A DNA stretch of 64,000 bases from positions 901,501 through 965,500 of the forward strand of contig NZ_CP009452.1 of NCBI RefSeq assembly GCF_001278035.1, in the 5' to 3' direction. Made by a program: the position numbers and the translations under genes. Source of the DNA: Sphingopyxis sp. 113P3. GTDB taxonomy: Bacteria; Pseudomonadota; Alphaproteobacteria; Sphingomonadales; Sphingomonadaceae. Below, piece after piece: positions 53,225 to 60,311 of this stretch; positions within the stretch are counted from its first letter, which is position 1; each line of letters begins with the position of its first letter. The notes under the pieces were generated by a model, which saw only the letters and a program-made list of their open reading frames with translations, was not told where the DNA came from and searched no databases.

Positions 53225-53478
53225 CAGTCCCTATCCCGGTCTGGCGCCACGCACCGCCAGAGGCGGCTGCTTTTCGGCGTAATGCTCTGGCGGAGGCCGT
53301 TGTCGTCGTAATAGACGTATATAATTTCCCATCCGGCCATCATTTGTTTGGTGATGACAGTCTTGTTCGTGGCCTTTTCCATGCAAAGCACTCGCTTGGG
53401 CTCCGGAGCGCAGGCGGCGATCAGGAACATTGCAGCGAGCATTGTGAGGCTCACCCCCTTTGCCAACGTCCCGATCAC
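53224..53478 (-). CDS. Phage-encoded lipoprotein
   Basis: 84 residues with a signal (LTMLAAMFLIAAC, lipobox IAAC) and a small folded part with cysteines (RVLCMEKATNKTVITKQ, SRLWRCVA). Phage lipoproteins of this kind can alter the surface of the lysogen or act in superinfection exclusion, but the role here is open. Coupled on both sides. Confidence 0.6.
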   Translation of the reverse strand: MIGTLAKGVSLTMLAAMFLIAACAPEPKRVLCMEKATNKTVITKQMMAGWEIIYVYYDDNGLRQSITPKSSRLWRCVAPDRDRD

Positions 53479-53810
53479 AGCCGGGCGAGCCTTTCGACCT
53501 GGTAGCGGATGCGGTAGGCAACATCGTCGATATCGCTCAGGACATTGCGGAGCGCGTCCATCTCGCCATCGGGGCCGACACCAACTTGGCTCAGCTCGTC
53601 ATCCTTCTCAGGCCGCGATCCGAGGATGCGGTCAAGGTGGCGGTTCAGGTTTTCGTGCAGGTCTGCCAGATTCTTGTGCGTCTGATGGGCGCGCTCGATC
53701 GCGTTGCGCAGTTCGGGTGTCGAGGTGCTGTTCCCCAGCATCACGCCAGCGCGATCCAGCCCGCGGTCTATCGCGTCGAACCTCGCCACAGCTTTCGCAA
53801 AATCGTCCAT
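53475..53810 (-). CDS. Phage protein of unknown function, helical
   Basis: 111 residues, all helical: DDFAKAVARFDAIDRGLDRAG, AIERAHQTHKNLADLHENLN, LSDIDDVAYRIRYQVERLAR. Two in-frame ATGs; the second (53810) is 7 bases from AGGAG and is preferred. The leader is nearly the same as that of the gene at 54376. Overlaps the lipoprotein gene by 4 bases. Confidence 0.6.
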   Translation of the reverse strand: MDDFAKAVARFDAIDRGLDRAGVMLGNSTSTPELRNAIERAHQTHKNLADLHENLNRHLDRILGSRPEKDDELSQVGVGPDGEMDALRNVLSDIDDVAYRIRYQVERLARL

Positions 53811-53825
53811 CTTCATTCTCCTTCT

Positions 53826-54059
53826 TCAAATCTCAGGTGGGTTCCGGCGCTCAGCAGGGACGATCACATATCCTGCCTCGGTTATGGCGGTGAGAGCGGC
53901 TTGGGCGTTGGTTCGGGCGGCGTCCTGATAGACCCTGTGCTGACCCGGAAAGTTGTCGAGCGGGTGTTTGCCATCGACCTCTCCGAACCAGTCGGGATCG
54001 ATCGCCCGCGCTATCGCCTCTACCAGCGTGTCGCTCGCTATGGTGCTGGGGGGATTCAT
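53826..54059 (-). CDS. Phage protein of unknown function
   Basis: 77 residues: VEAIARAIDPDWFGEVDGKHPLD, QDAARTNAQAALTAITEAGYVIVP. A short module seen in alphaproteobacterial phages in several small genes. Overlaps the upstream gene by 4 bases. Confidence 0.6.
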   Translation of the reverse strand: MNPPSTIASDTLVEAIARAIDPDWFGEVDGKHPLDNFPGQHRVYQDAARTNAQAALTAITEAGYVIVPAERRNPPEI

Positions 54060-54376
54060 GCGACGGGTTCATAGGTTGCGGCGAAAATCTCCGGCTTGCA
54101 CGGATAGAGCTCGCCCGCGACGCCACGGATGATCCAATCACCGACCGACGCGATATGATGTCCCTCAAGCGTGACGACCATGAGCTGGGGATTGTCGCCC
54201 GCAAGGTCGAGGAACACGGCACCAGCCTCGCTTTCCCGCTTTGCCATCCCTTCGGTCAGCCAATCCGGCGGTGCGAACGAATGGTCGAACATCGGTTGCA
54301 GATGACCTTCGACGGGTTCCCATCCATTGTATTGAACTGCCTCGATAACGACCGGCTTTTTGCGGTATTTTGCCAT
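54056..54376 (-). CDS. Phage protein (PGDYG-like small domain)
   Basis: 106 residues: YRKKPVVIEAVQYNGWEP, PQLMVVTLEGHHIASVGDWIIRGVAGELYPCKPEIFAATYEPV. The ending matches a widespread small phage family in which the phrase VGDWII.G..GE.YPC.P..F..TYE is conserved. Function unknown. Start ATG 54376, 7 bases after AGGAGG; an ATG six bases upstream is too close. Confidence 0.7.
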   Translation of the reverse strand: MAKYRKKPVVIEAVQYNGWEPVEGHLQPMFDHSFAPPDWLTEGMAKRESEAGAVFLDLAGDNPQLMVVTLEGHHIASVGDWIIRGVAGELYPCKPEIFAATYEPVA

Positions 54377-54378
54377 CT

Positions 54379-54564
54379 TCATTCCTCCTCAAATCTCAGG
54401 TTGGTTATGTCGAAAGGCTCACCACGATCTCGCCAGTCCAGTTGATCGGCGGAGTAGGTCCAGCGGCTGATTTGCCCGCATCGAAACCGAACGCGGAGGC
54501 GTCTTGCGGTGCGGGGCTGCCGCCAGCGGGTGATGATCCAGCGCTTTCGGGGGCGGGCCGTCAC
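54379..54564 (-). CDS. Small basic phage protein
   Basis: 61 residues, basic N-terminus (RPRKRWIITRWRQPRTARRLRVRF cut here to its start) and WTYSADQLDWRDRGEPFDI. GTG start with GTGA overlap to the upstream gene. No family. Confidence 0.5.
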   Translation of the reverse strand: MTARPRKRWIITRWRQPRTARRLRVRFRCGQISRWTYSADQLDWRDRGEPFDITNLRFEEE

Positions 54565-55124
54565 CCCTTCACCCTCCCAACGCCAGTCATGGCAGCCCAG
54601 ACCGCATCGGCGTAGGCGGCCAGCGATCCCGAACCTTCGTCTGGCGTCTCGTTGGCGCCAGCGGCCAACATCGCTTCGGTCGGTTCAAGCGGGAATACGT
54701 CGAATCCCGAGGCTCGCAGCGCGTGCAGACATGTCCGTATCGCGTTTCGCTTCTGGGTGCGCTCGTTGGGCTTCAGTTCGTCCCACGAGCGCGATGACGG
54801 GCGGCTGTTCGCGATCCAGTGGGCGCGGGCCATGATTTCTATGGGGTCGGTCACGGGTTGCTCCTTTTCGACGGCAAGGCCCTCAATCAGGTCGGCCAAT
54901 TTCCGCCCATCGGGGTCTTCCGGGTGGTCCTCAATGCGGTCGCGGATGCGGATATGCTTCACGCCGGGGCATTTCCCGATGGCCTGCATCGCTTTGGTCG
55001 CGGCCTCTTGCGTGTCGGCATAGGCGGCGTTCTGCCAGCCTATTGCCTCATGGTTCGGCCAGCCTGTCGTTTGGACAACGAACCTCTGGCCCTTGTCGCC
55101 TATGCGTTCGGGAGGGAGCGTCAT
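54561..55124 (-). CDS. Phage protein of unknown function
   Basis: 187 residues from ATG 55124 (MTLPPERIGDKGQRFVV), which overlaps the upstream membrane-protein gene by ATGA. Contains a short module WPNHEAIGWQNAAYADTQEA, GCPG-like KCPGVKHIRIRDRI and near the C-terminus the PTEAMLAAGANE module common in phage proteins. A longer frame (to 55298) lacks support. Confidence 0.6.
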   Translation of the reverse strand: MTLPPERIGDKGQRFVVQTTGWPNHEAIGWQNAAYADTQEAATKAMQAIGKCPGVKHIRIRDRIEDHPEDPDGRKLADLIEGLAVEKEQPVTDPIEIMARAHWIANSRPSSRSWDELKPNERTQKRNAIRTCLHALRASGFDVFPLEPTEAMLAAGANETPDEGSGSLAAYADAVWAAMTGVGRVKG

Positions 55125-55321
55125 GACAGCGCCCACCCAAGGCCGAAATAGACCATCCAGACGAAGCACGTTCCAAGCAGCGACAGAAGGGCGATCAAAG
55201 CGCCGCCTATGTCGGGGAGATAGCCACCCCGCACAGGCTCGTAGCGGAGCGTCGGCCACCATGCGGCGATCGTCAGGGCCAGCGGTAACAGCCACCATCC
55301 AAATTCAATCGTGAACGTCAT
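55121..55321 (-). CDS. Small membrane protein
   Basis: 66 residues with two membrane segments (WWLLPLALTIAAWWP, ALIALLSLLGTCFVWMVYFG). Translationally coupled at both ends by ATGA. Role unknown; small membrane proteins in this position are sometimes superinfection factors. Confidence 0.65.
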   Translation of the reverse strand: MTFTIEFGWWLLPLALTIAAWWPTLRYEPVRGGYLPDIGGALIALLSLLGTCFVWMVYFGLGWALS

Positions 55322-55602
55322 TCGACATAGCCGGGGTGGCGATCTATTGTGGCGCGCAAAGATGGCGCGCGCGGTGCCGAGCGCCGCGGCTCATCCTCGA
55401 ATGCCTTGCGGCAATCGAGGTAGCGCTGCGTCGAGCCGTCCGGCATCTCGCGCTTGTTGACGAACCAGTGGTTGCCTAGCGCGATGGTGAAGCTCATCCG
55501 GTTGAGCGTCGCCGCATAGTTTTCGAGGAACGACAGGTCGATGGCCCCGCCGCCGTCCCCGCCATTCTGCTGGCGCCGGACCATGATTGCATTGCTAGCC
55601 AT
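55318..55602 (-). CDS. Phage protein of unknown function, after replication gene
   Basis: 94 residues, Met-Asn-Gly-rich beginning (VRRQQNGGDGGGAIDLSFLE), then MSFTIALGNHWFVNKREMPDG and RYLDCRKAFEDEPRRS. Overlaps the replication gene by 8 bases. Position after an O-like gene would suit a helicase loader, but it is too short and has no P-loop, so that role is unlikely. Confidence 0.55.
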   Translation of the reverse strand: MASNAIMVRRQQNGGDGGGAIDLSFLENYAATLNRMSFTIALGNHWFVNKREMPDGSTQRYLDCRKAFEDEPRRSAPRAPSLRATIDRHPGYVE

Positions 55603-56248
55603 ATGCGCCCTCCAGGAGCTTGGTGAATGATTTGGATTGCAGGAAGAAATCGAAGTCTGCCTTCCAGTCGGTCTTCTCGCCCCGGCAGAAGGGCGAGCGC
55701 TCGATGGCGTCCAGCGCCGCGGCGAAGTCGTCTGGAGGATGCTGCGCGATCATCGTTCGGAGACGCTTGCGGCGAGCGTCTGTCAGCCGCACGACCTTGG
55801 CGAGACCAATCCGGCTTGCCGTGTCGTTCCATGCCTCAACGACATGCTCAGGTTTCAAAGCCTCAGAATTTTCGTCGGGGGGCGTATCAGCGTTAGCTGA
55901 TACAGGGGGAATGGAGGTTCTTGATGGTTTGGGTGCAGATTTTGCGGGGGTTTGACGCAATTTCTGCGGGGGTGCAGATTTTGCGGGGGTGCAGATTTTG
56001 CGGGGGTCGAGAATGTATTTCGGGCTGGTCCCGTTTCGACCTTCGATCTCGAAATAACCCTGTTCCTTGAGCCACTTCAGCGCTGTCTGAACCGTGCGTT
56101 CTGACTTGCTCGTCTTGCGCATGATAGTGGCGACAGAAGGCCAGCAGACTCCCTCGTCGTTGGCGTGGTCGCAAAGGCTCATGAGCACCATCTTTTCGGT
56201 GCTCCCGATGTCCAGATCCCACGCAGCTGAAAGGAGGCGGATGCTCAT
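55595..56248 (-). CDS. Replication initiator, lambda O-like (HTH_36 type)
   Basis: 217 residues. N-terminal winged helix (SSTEKMVLMSLCDHAND-type region, then CWPSVATIMRKTSKSERTVQ and ALKWLKEQGYFEIEG), a Pro/Lys-rich linker coded by iteron-like repeats, and a C-terminal segment (FCRGEKTDWKADFDFFLQSKSF) that is typical of phage replication proteins of this type. The origin probably lies inside the gene, as in lambda O. Coupled to the upstream DnaA-like gene (4-base overlap). Confidence 0.75.
   Translation of the reverse strand: MSIRLLSAAWDLDIGSTEKMVLMSLCDHANDEGVCWPSVATIMRKTSKSERTVQTALKWLKEQGYFEIEGRNGTSPKYILDPRKICTPAKSAPPQKLRQTPAKSAPKPSRTSIPPVSANADTPPDENSEALKPEHVVEAWNDTASRIGLAKVVRLTDARRKRLRTMIAQHPPDDFAAALDAIERSPFCRGEKTDWKADFDFFLQSKSFTKLLEGAYG
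55932..56006. repeat. Iteron-like repeats within the replication gene (candidate origin)
   Basis: Three exact copies of GGTGCAGATTTTGCGGGGG at 55932-55950, 55971-55989 and 55988-56006, plus a diverged copy at about 55951-55972. The last two are 17 bp apart, not a multiple of three, so the repeat is kept at the DNA level rather than as a protein repeat. Fits O-type initiator binding sites. Confidence 0.65.
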
Positions 56249-56457
56249 CTAGCCCTCTGCGCGTTGCGAAGGATCGCTTCGATGCACTTGTGATCGCGAG
56301 CCAGGATGCGCCCGATCGCCCTCAGGGATAGACCCTTGCCGCGAAGCTCAACGATGGCCTGGGCGCGGGCGCGACGGATCGGGTGGCGCTGTGAACGCCC
56401 CCGTAGATCCGCGATGCTGAGGCCGTGCGAGCGTGCAACGCTGGTCAGCGTGTCCAT
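56245..56457 (-). CDS. DnaA domain IV-like DNA-binding protein
   Basis: 70 residues. LTSVARSHGLSIADLRGRSQ, RRARAQAIVELRGKGLSLRA IGRIL then RDHKCIEAILRNAQ follow the C-terminal DnaA domain (helix-turn-helix plus the D-H signature loop). It lacks the AAA+ ATPase domain, so it can bind DNA but not melt it. Directly upstream of the O-like gene. It may recruit or compete with host DnaA; inference. Start ATG 56457 overlaps the DUF1064 remnant's stop. Confidence 0.7.
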   Translation of the reverse strand: MDTLTSVARSHGLSIADLRGRSQRHPIRRARAQAIVELRGKGLSLRAIGRILARDHKCIEAILRNAQRAR

Positions 56458-56562
56458 CAGAACCGCTCCTCCACCCACTCGCCCTTGACCCGCTGGATCG
56501 CGACGAACTGGAAAGGATACTGAGACGCCGCGACCTTGATCTTGACGCGCGCGTCGTCGGCA
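56457..56562 (-). pseudogene. Orphan 3' end of a DUF1064 gene
   Basis: The 34 codons before the TGA at 56457-56459 read [20 protein letters not shown] then VAIQRVKGEWVEERF, which aligns with the end of the intact DUF1064 protein at 57108 ([20 protein letters not shown]). No start codon or ribosome site of its own. It lies directly after the HNH gene, so it is a leftover of an older allele whose upstream part was replaced. Confidence 0.7.
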
Positions 56563-57060
56563 TCACTTGGGAGAGCGGTTTGACGCCTGCTCTTTAGGGG
56601 TGGCCCAGCGGCAATTTCCTGGCTCGTAGTCACCGTCGTTGTCGATGCGATCAATCGACAGGCCGGGCCTCCAGCCTTGTCCCATGTCTGCGAGAAACCC
56701 CTCAAACGATGACCATTGCTGGCAAACTTTAATCCCGCGCCCGCCATATCGGTGGAATCGGTTATGGTTCGGATTGCCACATCGCGCGTGCATTTGCGCC
56801 CATGACGTATAGATCGGGCTAACCTTGCCCCCAGATGCATGGCCGTGGGTAGAGACCTTTTCAGCGACCTTTTTGTAGCGCGTGCACCCGCAACTTTGGA
56901 CCGATCCATTCCGTAAATGCGATGTCCGAACACGCTTGGTATTTCCACAGTCGCACCGGCAGCGCCAAAAGACTCTGCCCTGCGCGTCGCGACCGTCTTG
57001 TTCTTGTGCAGTGAGTGTTCCAAACCTCTGTCCAGTCAAATCTAAAGCATTGTAATGCAT
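56563..57060 (-). CDS. HNH homing endonuclease
   Basis: 165 residues. [17 protein letters not shown], the zinc site [20 protein letters not shown] and [25 protein letters not shown] and the HNH-proximal [19 protein letters not shown] then [13 protein letters not shown] are typical for phage HNH proteins. Lower GC than its neighbours. It sits between an intact DUF1064 gene and the orphan 3' end of another, in the same direction. Confidence 0.85.
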   Translation of the reverse strand: MHYNALDLTGQRFGTLTAQEQDGRDAQGRVFWRCRCDCGNTKRVRTSHLRNGSVQSCGCTRYKKVAEKVSTHGHASGGKVSPIYTSWAQMHARCGNPNHNRFHRYGGRGIKVCQQWSSFEGFLADMGQGWRPGLSIDRIDNDGDYEPGNCRWATPKEQASNRSPK

Positions 57061-57107
57061 GGCAATATCTCCATAAGTCCAATAGGACTTTGTTAGACCA
57101 TTACCAC

Positions 57108-57479
57108 TTAATATTCAACCGTCCTCCACCCGCCGCCTTCATTTTTGGGGATCGGGAAGGCGACCAGAAACCTGAACGGCATCACTGCGGATGCCGCCCT
57201 CACCTTGACCTTGGCGTCGTCCATGAAAATCCGGGGATGCCCTTTGACTTCATGGCATTCCAGTTGACCATTGCGGCTCAAGACGGCATAATCCGGCGTG
57301 TAAAAGCAGTTCTTGCCGATGCGGATTTTCCAAGGCTCGAACGCATACCAGAGGACTTCCCCCGCCTGCATCGCTGGCTTGAGAACATCATCTTCATAGG
57401 CGATTTCGGTCTTGTTGCGCTCACCCTGCTTTAGCCGACCGAGGGCGCGCATCCGCATCGAAGGTTTGAGGGCGATCAT
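57108..57479 (-). CDS. DUF1064 protein, PD-(D/E)xK nuclease-like
   Basis: 123 residues. [20 protein letters not shown], then YTPDYAVL and ECHEVKGH give a Glu, Pro-Asp, Glu-x-Lys arrangement of the PD-(D/E)xK nuclease fold; the protein ends [15 protein letters not shown]1064 proteins occur in phage replication-recombination regions in place of RusA-like resolvases, so a structure-specific nuclease is likely. Overlaps the HTH gene upstream by 4 bases. Confidence 0.78.
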   Translation of the reverse strand: MIALKPSMRMRALGRLKQGERNKTEIAYEDDVLKPAMQAGEVLWYAFEPWKIRIGKNCFYTPDYAVLSRNGQLECHEVKGHPRIFMDDAKVKVRAASAVMPFRFLVAFPIPKNEGGGWRTVEY

Positions 57480-57706
57480 ACCAACCCCTCCAGCCTGTAG
57501 CCGAGCGCCCGCCCGCGGCCTCCACCGCTTATGGTGACGCCTTTCTTCCTCATGTTGCAGATCATCACCTTGACCGACGTCGGGGTGCTGTCGAGCGCGC
57601 TGGCGATATCCTTGCAGGTCATTCGCTTGTCCCTGCGGATAAGCAGGTCAGCGATTGCCCGCTCGCCGCGCGTGAGGGTGTCTGGATCGCGCCTTGGGAG
57701 TCTCAT
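57476..57706 (-). CDS. Small winged-helix phage regulator
   Basis: 76 residues: LTRGERAIADLLIRRDKRMTC, KDIASALDSTPTSVKVMICN, MRKKGVTISGGGRGRALGYRL form a clear winged-helix with a basic wing. Resembles phage replication or late regulators. Coupled to both neighbours by ATGA. Confidence 0.7.
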   Translation of the reverse strand: MRLPRRDPDTLTRGERAIADLLIRRDKRMTCKDIASALDSTPTSVKVMICNMRKKGVTISGGGRGRALGYRLEGLV

Positions 57707-58485
57707 GCGGCGAGCCTTTCCGCCTCAATGGAAGCGAGAATGGCGCGGCCGATCAGTTCGGGGATTTGAGGGACTACGGCGTTTCCGAGGGCCGCAAGTC
57801 GGTGTGGAACGTCGGGAACCCCATCATGTCTTCCACAAATTCTGGATTGGGGAAGATTGGATCGTCCGGGCCATCGCGCAAAACTTCCCTCAGGTTGGAG
57901 AAGCAGGTCCCGCTGCCCAAGTATCGGCCCTTCGGGGATCCCTTGCTGTCCGCACTCTTTGTTGGGGTAGGCAAGTACCCATACTCTGTCCCGTCGATGC
58001 CAGGCGCCAACGTAGGAAGCTGGTATGCAATGCCATTCCGCATCATACCCGAGCGAGGCCAGGTCTCCGAGAACTCTGCCAAACCATCCGCCACGTTGCT
58101 CAGTTGGGCCACTAAGCAGATTTGCGACGTTCTCCACGATGATGAAGGACGGTCGAATTTCGCCAGCCAATCGACAGATTTCAGACCAAAGGCCGCTTCG
58201 CGTGCCGCCCTCGATACCAGCTCGCAAGCCGGCGATGGAAACGTCTTGGCACGGGAAGCCGCCGGTAACGACATCGACGGCAATTCCATCAACATTGAGT
58301 CGCTGCGCGGTAAGCTCTCTGACGTCTCGATAGCAGGGGACGTCGGGCCAGTGCTTTGCAAGGACACGGCGGGGGAACTCCTCTATTTCACAGAAGGCGA
58401 CGGTCTCGAAACCGCCCGTGCGCTCAAGCCCCAGGCTGAAACCTCCGATGCCGGAAAAGAGATCGAGGACTTTGAGCTTGCTCAC
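57703..58485 (-). CDS. DNA cytosine-5 methyltransferase
   Basis: 260 residues. All key motifs are present in order: LDLFSGIGGFSLGLE (I), GGFPCQDVS with the catalytic Cys (IV), IIVENVANL (VI), HRRDRVW (VIII), and LAALGNAVVPQIPELIGRAI (IX-X). The target recognition region between VIII and IX is short (about 60 residues), so the enzyme is smaller than most. No restriction enzyme adjoins it, so it is an orphan, presumably for protection from host restriction. ATGA-coupled. Confidence 0.92.
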   Translation of the reverse strand: MSKLKVLDLFSGIGGFSLGLERTGGFETVAFCEIEEFPRRVLAKHWPDVPCYRDVRELTAQRLNVDGIAVDVVTGGFPCQDVSIAGLRAGIEGGTRSGLWSEICRLAGEIRPSFIIVENVANLLSGPTEQRGGWFGRVLGDLASLGYDAEWHCIPASYVGAWHRRDRVWVLAYPNKECGQQGIPEGPILGQRDLLLQPEGSFARWPGRSNLPQSRICGRHDGVPDVPHRLAALGNAVVPQIPELIGRAILASIEAERLAA

Positions 58486-58667
58486 CCCGCCCTCCGCTTT
58501 TCCCAGCCCTTGTGGGCGGCCTGAGAGCGTGCTTTCCGCCCCTCCCGACGACGAGCGAGAACCTTGTCCAGATCGGCTTCGGTGAGCACGACAGGACGGC
58601 GGCCAGCGACTGTGAGCGGGGCAGTGCGGGCGAGGGCGAAGCGAATGCGGCGGATGAGGCGGATCAT
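58482..58667 (-). CDS. Small basic phage protein
   Basis: 61 residues from ATG 58667: MIRLIRRIRFALARTAPLTV, LTEADLDKVLARRREGRKAR and QAAHKGWEKRRAG. Arg/Lys-rich and helical, coupled by ATGA to both methyltransferase genes. May bind DNA; unknown. Confidence 0.55.
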   Translation of the reverse strand: MIRLIRRIRFALARTAPLTVAGRRPVVLTEADLDKVLARRREGRKARSQAAHKGWEKRRAG

Positions 58668-59383
58668 GCTGCCTCTCCGTCCAGAAAGAGGTCGCCTTGA
58701 CGCTGAGCGTCCTCGATGCGCTTGCAGGCTATGTCGAAAGCGTCGGGGCATATCTCTATGCCAATGAAATTCCGGCCTTCCCGCATACAAGCGACGCCCG
58801 TGGTGCCAGCCCCCATGAAGGGGTCACACACAGTGTCGCCTTCGCGGCTGTAATCGCTCACTAGAAGCTGCATTAGGCGCGTAGGCTTGCCGCCCATGCG
58901 TTCTTTGTCGTTCCAGCCTTCATTGGCGATATAGCCGCCGCGAAGGGTGCCCCATTTACTCTGCGCTTTAGTGCGCGAAACGACGATCCAGTCTGTCCAT
59001 GAGCAAGGGCCATCACCTGCGAGCCTTACGCTGCGGCCAGAATGGAAATAAGGAAGTGGAGCAAAGGTTGTGCGACCAAGGCGATCAAATTCCCGCCTCA
59101 GCGGAGCGGCAAGTTCCGAGTCTGTCAGCCAAACGATCCAGCCGGGGCAATTATGGAGCAACGCAGCCAGCCTCAGAGCATCCGATTCAGATAGCGCGGA
59201 ATAGCCTAGTTCGCGGGCAGCCGCTCCGTCACGGCGCCGCAGAGACTGCTTGTCGTGGGAGCCATGCGTCCGCTGACTATACGGCGGATCAGTGATAATG
59301 TGATCCGCAGCAATTCCTGGCAGCAGCTCAAGCGCATCCCCGCAATAGAGCGTCGCCCGCCCGATGGTGACAACCTCACTCAC
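58664..59383 (-). CDS. DNA adenine/cytosine-N4 methyltransferase (beta type)
   Basis: 239 residues. Catalytic DPPYSQ (about residues 33-38) precedes the SAM-binding FMGAGTTGVACM (about 195), the order of beta-class N6-adenine or N4-cytosine methyltransferases. TRLMQLLVSDYSREGD and GIEICPDAFDIACKRI are further family segments. Specificity cannot be read. Second orphan methyltransferase of the early operon. Confidence 0.9.
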   Translation of the reverse strand: MSEVVTIGRATLYCGDALELLPGIAADHIITDPPYSQRTHGSHDKQSLRRRDGAAARELGYSALSESDALRLAALLHNCPGWIVWLTDSELAAPLRREFDRLGRTTFAPLPYFHSGRSVRLAGDGPCSWTDWIVVSRTKAQSKWGTLRGGYIANEGWNDKERMGGKPTRLMQLLVSDYSREGDTVCDPFMGAGTTGVACMREGRNFIGIEICPDAFDIACKRIEDAQRQGDLFLDGEAA

Positions 59384-59612
59384 CGATCACCTCCGCGATC
59401 CGTGACGTGCGGACGGTCTTGTTACCGGCGATGATCGACCGAATGGCGCGCAGCTTTTCGATCGCGAGGCTCTGGCTGTCAGCGCAGCGAGCGTAAGCGG
59501 CGAGCGCTTCGTCATCACTCCCGAGGTCCGCCAGCTTCCCAGCGGTAAAGAACGCGCAAACCAGAAACCCTGCGATAGAGCCACCAAGGGCGAAGAGAAT
59601 GTTGGTGATCAT
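59376..59612 (-). CDS. Small membrane-anchored phage protein
   Basis: 78 residues from ATG 59612 (ATGA overlap): one N-terminal membrane helix (ITNILFALGGSIAGFLVCAFF), then a cytoplasmic or periplasmic helical part (YARCADSQSLAIEKLRAIRS). Resembles small anchored proteins in phage early operons; unknown. Confidence 0.6.
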   Translation of the reverse strand: MITNILFALGGSIAGFLVCAFFTAGKLADLGSDDEALAAYARCADSQSLAIEKLRAIRSIIAGNKTVRTSRIAEVIGE

Positions 59613-60091
59613 GCTGCGATCCCCAGCCGTTCGGCGCGGGCGATCAGAGAATTGACCAGTCGCTGCGTCGCCTTGAGGTCCGGCAGCATGTCCGCCAGTT
59701 CGATATGCGTGATTGCCGCACCGCCCTCGCTGTCGTCGTCGGTCGCGATCGAGAGTTTGTGCAGCGAGCCGGTGACCGCGGTAAGCGATACCCGCCCATC
59801 CGATGCATCCTTGGGCACGTTCCGGCCGCCGAAACAGGCCGACCAAGGATCGAGGCATTCGGGGCCGAAGCGCGCGCCGAGCTTGGCGATCGTTTCCTGA
59901 TTGAGGTCGGTGCGCTCGTTGCGGACGTTGCGGATCGTGCCATCGCTGACGCCGAGAAGATCGGCCAGCGCCTCGTCTGTCAGTCCATGCTCGGCCTGCA
60001 CCGACCGCACGATTTGCGCGAGGGCCGACCGAAGATCATTTCGGGTTGGCAGGGACATTGGCAGCAAGCCATTGCGGCGATCATCAGCCAT
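59609..60091 (-). CDS. HTH regulator of the early operon (CII-like position)
   Basis: 160 residues. XRE-type helix-turn-helix (LTDEALADLLGVSDGTIRNVRNERT, shown in part) at about 35-62, and an acidic C-terminus with SLHKLSIATDDDSEGGAAIT and a final leucine-rich helix. Start at ATG 60091, six bases after GGAGG; upstream in-frame ATGs lack this. Its place downstream of cro in the leftward operon is that of lambda cII, but the fold is not proven to match. Confidence 0.7.
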   Translation of the reverse strand: MADDRRNGLLPMSLPTRNDLRSALAQIVRSVQAEHGLTDEALADLLGVSDGTIRNVRNERTDLNQETIAKLGARFGPECLDPWSACFGGRNVPKDASDGRVSLTAVTGSLHKLSIATDDDSEGGAAITHIELADMLPDLKATQRLVNSLIARAERLGIAA

Positions 60092-60311
60092 TATAGCCTC
60101 CATGGAAGAAAGGAACGAGACGGCGGGCGGCGATGGTGCCGAGCCCGAAATCGATGAAAACCACGCGCGGCTCATCGGAGAAATCGTTGCCGATGCGGTT
60201 GCCGCGCTGGGAGCCGACAGGGCTATGACGCCCGGTGGCTGTGTGACTATTGGCCCGGACAGGGGGAATGAACTGTCCGGGCCAGCCGCGCGGGGGGAGC
60301 GCGGAACTCAT
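60084..60311 (-). CDS. Possible small early gene (strand uncertain)
   Basis: 75 residues. ATGA overlap with the upstream membrane-protein gene, GAGGG ribosome site, and an 8-base overlap with the following HTH gene favour a real coupled gene; codon third positions are GC-rich. No family. A frame on the other strand (60102-60410) competes for the same DNA. Confidence 0.4.
   Translation of the reverse strand: MSSALPPRGWPGQFIPPVRANSHTATGRHSPVGSQRGNRIGNDFSDEPRVVFIDFGLGTIAARRLVPFFHGGYNG

Noticed and set aside
55932..56006. Repeats considered as a CRISPR array
   Set aside because: Period is 17 bp with no spacers of constant length and the repeats overlap; they fit iterons.
56457..57023. A 188-codon frame across the HNH gene on the same strand
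   Set aside because: Most of it is an out-of-frame reading of the HNH gene; only the last 34 codons are meaningful, as the DUF1064 remnant.
57774..58367. A 197-codon frame overlapping the cytosine methyltransferase gene in another frame, with text such as WPRSGMMRNGIAYQLPTLAP that resembles proteins seen elsewhere
   Set aside because: Its conserved words are the alternate-frame reading of conserved methyltransferase motifs (ENVANL and GYDAEWHCIPASYVGA regions), so recurrence in databases is explained by the true gene. No ribosome site of its own.
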